A stretch of DNA of 64,000 nt from Planktothrix rubescens CCAP 1459/22 (GTDB lineage: Bacteria > Cyanobacteriota > Cyanobacteriia > Cyanobacteriales > Microcoleaceae). The stretch covers positions 3,240,001 to 3,304,000 of the forward strand of contig LR882958.1 in assembly GCA_904830895.1 (NCBI GenBank), given 5' to 3'. Below the pieces are notes generated by a model. It did not search any database. It was given only the letters and a program-made list of their open reading frames with translations, and was not told the DNA's origin. Both the position numbers and the translations under genes were made by a program. Position 1 is the first letter of the stretch; each line of letters opens with the position of its first letter. This document shows positions 60,945 to 64,000 of the stretch, piece after piece.

Positions 60945-62456
60945 TCAACCGGATAGGCGACGATTTAAACTACTCTGTCGAGAAGCTAAACGAGCTTTCC
61001 CCGCAGCAGCCCAATTTTGCAGAAACTCAATTTGCTCCTTCGCTGTTCTGGCTAAGGGGACAATTTGACTCGCCGCTTCTAAAATATCATCGGTGACGAA
61101 ATCTCGGTTTTGACTAAAGCCAATGTGCATCGCTTCAATTAAAGTCTGTTCAATTTCCGCCCCAGAAAAATCCGGGGTTTCATAGGCTAATCGTTCTATA
61201 TCATAGTTTCTAATATTTTGGGGACGTAGTTTGGATAAATGAACTTCAAAAATGGCTTTTCGTTCTTCTTGATAGGGTAATCCCACAAAGAAAATTTCAT
61301 CAAATCGCCCCTTTCTTAACATTTCCGGGGGCAAAGATTGAATATTATTGGCCGTTGCGACCACAAAAACCGGGGAGGTTTTTTCGGCTAACCAAGTAAT
61401 AAATGTCCCAAATACCCGATTACTGGTTCCTGAATCTCCTCTACCATCTAATCCCGAAAAGGCTTTATCAATTTCATCAATCCATAACACACAAGGCGCT
61501 AGGGCTTCTGCTAATTGAATCATTTGTCGGGTGCGAGATTCCGATTCTCCAACCAGTCCCGCAAATAAACGCCCCACATCTAATCTTAATAATGGTAAAT
61601 GCCAATGATGGGCGATCGCTTTTGCCGTTAAGGATTTTCCCGTTCCTTGAATTCCTACTAATAATAACCCTCTGGGATAGGGTAAACCATATTGTCTCGC
61701 CCGTTCTGAAAAGGCACTTCCCCGGAGTAATAACCAATCTTTTAAATTATCTAATCCCCCAATATCCGAGATATTTTCCTGGGCAGAATAGAAGTCTAAA
61801 ATTTGAGTTTGACGAATGGTTTGGCGTTTTTCTTCTAATATTAATTCAATATCATCAGCCTGTAATTCTCCATGGGTAGCGATCGCCTTTGCCAAAATTC
61901 GGCGAATCCTTTCCATCGAAAGTCCTTGACAGGAACGCACCATTTCATCTAATAAACGAGGATCTAAAGGCTGTCCTGTTGTAATTAATAATCGTTCAAC
62001 TTCCGTCTTAATTTCTATTAGATTGGGTAAGGGAAATTCTAAAACCGTTAACACTTCACTCAAGTCAGAGGGAATCGCAATTTGGGGAGAAATAATTACT
62101 AAATTCTTAGGTTGAGACTTTAATTTTTTGGCTAAATTTCTTAATTTCCGCGAAATTGAAATATCTTCTAAAAATCTATGAAAGTCCCTTAAAATAAAGA
62201 CAGCAGGCATCGCCTCTGGTAATTTTTCTACGAATTCTAAGGCTTGTAACGGATTCCGTTTTCCGGCGCCTAAATCATTAGGATTTCCCTGCTGATATCC
62301 TTCCACAAAATCCCAGACATAAACCCCACGGTTGCCCTGATCTTTTGCCGCTTGTTTAATTACAGTTTCGACTCGTTCTTCTTCTAAGGTCGGAATATAG
62401 ATAATAGCGTAGCGCGATCGCAATAATAACTTCAATTCCTCATTGAATTTACTCAT
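60945..62456 (-). CDS. ycf46: AAA+ ATPase, Ycf46-like
   Basis: 503 residues, the normal Ycf46 length. An N-terminal degenerate AAA-like region (about 1-215) precedes the active AAA domain: Walker A GIQGTGKSLTAKAIA (about 267-281), Walker B VLWIDEIDKAF (about 324-334), sensor FVVATANNIQSLPPEMLRKGRFDE and the C-terminal helical lid DFSGAEIEQTLIEAMH. The protein is conserved in cyanobacteria and red-algal plastids and has been linked to inorganic-carbon use in Synechocystis. It lies next to the yidC-khpB-yceD group on the same strand, separated by a G-rich spacer. Confidence 0.92.
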   Translation of the reverse strand: MSKFNEELKLLLRSRYAIIYIPTLEEERVETVIKQAAKDQGNRGVYVWDFVEGYQQGNPNDLGAGKRNPLQALEFVEKLPEAMPAVFILRDFHRFLEDISISRKLRNLAKKLKSQPKNLVIISPQIAIPSDLSEVLTVLEFPLPNLIEIKTEVERLLITTGQPLDPRLLDEMVRSCQGLSMERIRRILAKAIATHGELQADDIELILEEKRQTIRQTQILDFYSAQENISDIGGLDNLKDWLLLRGSAFSERARQYGLPYPRGLLLVGIQGTGKSLTAKAIAHHWHLPLLRLDVGRLFAGLVGESESRTRQMIQLAEALAPCVLWIDEIDKAFSGLDGRGDSGTSNRVFGTFITWLAEKTSPVFVVATANNIQSLPPEMLRKGRFDEIFFVGLPYQEERKAIFEVHLSKLRPQNIRNYDIERLAYETPDFSGAEIEQTLIEAMHIGFSQNRDFVTDDILEAASQIVPLARTAKEQIEFLQNWAAAGKARLASRQSSLNRRLSG

Positions 62457-62460
62457 AGAA

Positions 62461-62500
62461 AGTGGGAGCAGGGGGAGGTAGGGGGGCAGGGGGAGCGTCC
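62461..62500. repeat. G-rich low-complexity spacer
   Basis: GTGGGAGCAGGGGGAGGTAG followed by more GGGGG blocks separated by A/C. It lies between yceD and ycf46 and encodes nothing. On the plus strand it could form a G-quadruplex. Confidence 0.6.
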
Positions 62501-62542
62501 TCGCTCGCTGACTATCAAATGTTAACTATCAACACCTCTTAA

Positions 62543-63043
62543 TTATTGTAGATTTTGCTTCAAAGATTGTAATGAAGCCCAACGTTGATCAACAATAGGC
62601 CGGGATTCGGTTGATATTGGTTGGGGAAGTTCACAGGGCCCCTCACAGAGTTGGCGTAGGGGTAGGGCTAAACACAATTGTTGATAGAGCCAATCCCCAA
62701 GTAAAAAATGACCTTGGGGATGCAGACTTTCCACAGGTTCATCTAAAGAAATTTCTACTTCAGCTTTAGAAGCATCGACTTTATCTACCGAAGCCATCAA
62801 CCAAATTAATTCAGAAGTATCGACCTTTAACCGATGGTTATATTGTTTTAAACATCGGTCACAGGTCAGGGTAACAATAGTTTCCGCCTGAACCACCGCC
62901 TCGATATAAGTGGTTTTATGACTGACCCGCATCCGACCTCGAACCGGAGTTAGAGTTTCTAAGTCGGGGAAAAACTCTTGAAACTCAAATTCTAAAGATC
63001 GGTTTTGTGTCCTAAGTAAATCTGGGATATAGATGGAGTCCAT
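62543..63043 (-). CDS. yceD: YceD family (DUF177) protein
   Basis: 166 residues from the ATG at 63043 (MDSIYIPDLLRTQNRSLEFEFQ...). The family Cys pair is in TLTCDRCLKQYNHRLKV near 80. The C-terminal end has PLRQLCEGPCELP, another Cys pair. YceD proteins act in 23S rRNA and large-subunit metabolism, and are often cotranscribed with rpmF, which is not here. It follows khpB by 53 bases, in keeping with an RNA/ribosome operon. Confidence 0.88.
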   Translation of the reverse strand: MDSIYIPDLLRTQNRSLEFEFQEFFPDLETLTPVRGRMRVSHKTTYIEAVVQAETIVTLTCDRCLKQYNHRLKVDTSELIWLMASVDKVDASKAEVEISLDEPVESLHPQGHFLLGDWLYQQLCLALPLRQLCEGPCELPQPISTESRPIVDQRWASLQSLKQNLQ

Positions 63044-63096
63044 AATTATTTTCCCACCTGCCAAAAATAAGCAAGGCTAAACAAAGTTTTCGGTGT

Positions 63097-63573
63097 CTAG
63101 CCTTTTATTTTAACCACCAAACGACGATCGGGTTCCTGTCCCCGACTATAGGTTTCTAAATCATCGCTTTCTTCGAGAAAAGAATGAATCAGACGTCTTT
63201 CTGCCGAAGACAGGGATTTAATTTCCACCTCTCCCCCGGTCTCTCGGACACGACTGGCCGCATGGTCAGCTAAAGCCCGCAATTCCAAATGACGTTGAGT
63301 TCGATATCCGTTGAGTTCTACGGTGTAAGAGGTGCGCTCCTCGTCGTCTTTGCCCAGGTTATGAATGGCGTTGAGTAAATATTGAATCGCATCTAAAACT
63401 TCCCCGTCCTGACCGATTAAAGTTGCCACCTGTTCGGGGGTGAGATTAACTTGATCAATGGTTAACCAACAGGAATCCGCTTCTAAACTAGGTTTTACCT
63501 GGGAGGGAACTGCCCCTAATTTGAGCAATTCCTCCAACCATTCTTGGCCCTGTTGTATATCGCTATTATTCAT
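63097..63573 (-). CDS. khpB: KhpB/Jag RNA-binding protein (KH-R3H)
   Basis: 158 residues. The N-terminal GQEWLEELLKLG leads into a KH domain with LIGQDGEVLDAIQYLLNAI near 52-70, then an R3H domain with LRALADHAASRVRE, SSAERRLIHSFLEE and RRLVVKIKG (about 95-158). KhpB pairs with KhpA, whose gene lies at 21975-22424. It starts 2 bases after the yidC stop, the standard yidC-jag order, so the genes are cotranscribed. Confidence 0.93.
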   Translation of the reverse strand: MNNSDIQQGQEWLEELLKLGAVPSQVKPSLEADSCWLTIDQVNLTPEQVATLIGQDGEVLDAIQYLLNAIHNLGKDDEERTSYTVELNGYRTQRHLELRALADHAASRVRETGGEVEIKSLSSAERRLIHSFLEESDDLETYSRGQEPDRRLVVKIKG

Positions 63574-63575
63574 TT

Positions 63576-64000
63576 CTACGACTGCGCCTTTTTCTTAGAA
63601 CGTCCCGGCTCAAAGGGTAATGCTTCTCTTTCCCCATCAACCGTTGCTAATTTAGCGGTTTTACTGGATTCTTCCACAATTTTTTGCAAGTGTTCGGGTA
63701 GAGGTTCCCGGGACAAAATAAATGCTTGAACCGTTTGGAAGATATTCGCAATCAGCATATACAGCAACACACCCGCCGGAAGGGGGAAGAAGAAAAACAT
63801 CCCACTGAACAGCACAGGTGTAATTTTATTAATCGTATCTTGCTGAGGATTACCACTACTCGAACCTTGTCCCGATAAGACTTGGTTGAGATATAAAGAT
63901 ACCCCAAAAGCCAGAATCATCCCGACAATATCCCAGTGAATCGTACCATCGGGATCAACGGCCCCGACTCGACCCAAAGCATCAATAAACAGAAATCCTT
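63576..64000 (-). CDS. yidC: YidC/Oxa1 membrane insertase, C-terminal part
   Basis: The frame enters from beyond the right edge as [17 protein letters not shown] and runs 141 residues to the stop. Three membrane stretches are visible: [40 protein letters not shown] and the following helix [13 protein letters not shown]. The middle loop carries the Yid[14 protein letters not shown] pattern. The C-terminal tail is basic ([11 protein letters not shown]). YidC inserts membrane and thylakoid proteins. Only this part is in the window. Confidence 0.93.
   Translation of the reverse strand, partial: GFLFIDALGRVGAVDPDGTIHWDIVGMILAFGVSLYLNQVLSGQGSSSGNPQQDTINKITPVLFSGMFFFFPLPAGVLLYMLIANIFQTVQAFILSREPLPEHLQKIVEESSKTAKLATVDGEREALPFEPGRSKKKAQS

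Overview
The window is cyanobacterial chromosome. It carries NDH-1 subunits of the cyanobacterial type (NdhF1, NdhD1), squalene-hopene cyclase, a CrtO-type carotenoid ketolase, a GUN4-like protein, a Ycf46-type AAA ATPase, many GCGATCGC (HIP1) octamers, heptamer tandem repeats, and an apparent group I intron in a tRNA gene. AT-rich codon use and the repeat families fit a filamentous non-heterocystous Oscillatoriales strain (Planktothrix/Oscillatoria-like). That genus-level guess is inference only.

Layout. 1-65: 5' half of an intron-interrupted tRNA-Arg(CCU), cut by the window edge. 0.5-4.1 kb: ndhF1-ndhD1, in which ndhD1 seems to have lost about 60 codons in frame. 4.3-6 kb: small accessory genes (two DUF433 antitoxin-like proteins, a DUF29 protein, a small basic protein). 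6-12.2 kb: RqcH/NFACT ribosome-rescue protein, a membrane GTPase, an AI-2E-type permease and an HpnB-like glycosyltransferase. 12.2-15.5 kb: a DUF2442/DUF4160 pair, squalene-hopene cyclase and a GUN4-like protein. 15.5-20.7 kb: DUF29 protein, second GTPase, a probable ribbon-helix-helix protein, Lin0512 protein, transglutaminase-like protein, an exported protein and a ChuX/HutX-like protein. 20.8-22.6 kb: rpsP-khpA-phoH operon. 22.8-27.3 kb: a prokaryotic pentameric ligand-gated channel homologue and carB. 27.3-28.2 kb: a candidate small RNA, a conserved small protein and a three-hairpin element. 28.2-36.8 kb: ROK kinase, third GTPase, Tat-type substrate-binding protein, UbiH-type hydroxylase, glucokinase, IMPase, SNase-like lipoprotein, ferredoxin and tRNA-Ser(GGA). 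37-40.7 kb: DnaJ-type chaperone, CrtO and a pentapeptide-repeat protein.

41.4-58.5 kb is a 17-kb block of very large same-strand signalling genes. It opens with an adenylate cyclase carrying a UrtA/AmiC-like ligand-binding fold and six PAS domains. Next is a GAF-PAS-GAF hybrid histidine kinase split by a one-base frameshift. Then comes a chimera in which a PAS-histidine kinase, cut 11 residues into its receiver domain, is fused in frame to a complete biliverdin-type bacteriophytochrome kinase. Last is a receiver-GAF-PAS-histidine kinase. An IS1634-like transposase follows. The proteins share near-identical segments, and HIP1 octamers sit at most PAS-PAC linkers, which suggests recombination-driven domain shuffling.

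60.4-64 kb: an SH3 protein and ycf46, then the conserved yidC-khpB-yceD group, with yidC running off the right edge.

Many small dispersed repeats lie between genes: a GGGGTAATTCATGAATTACC palindrome (4 copies), TATAGCAAT-ended MITE-like elements (2), GC-rich palindromes (3, one inside hpnB in frame) and heptamer tandem repeats.
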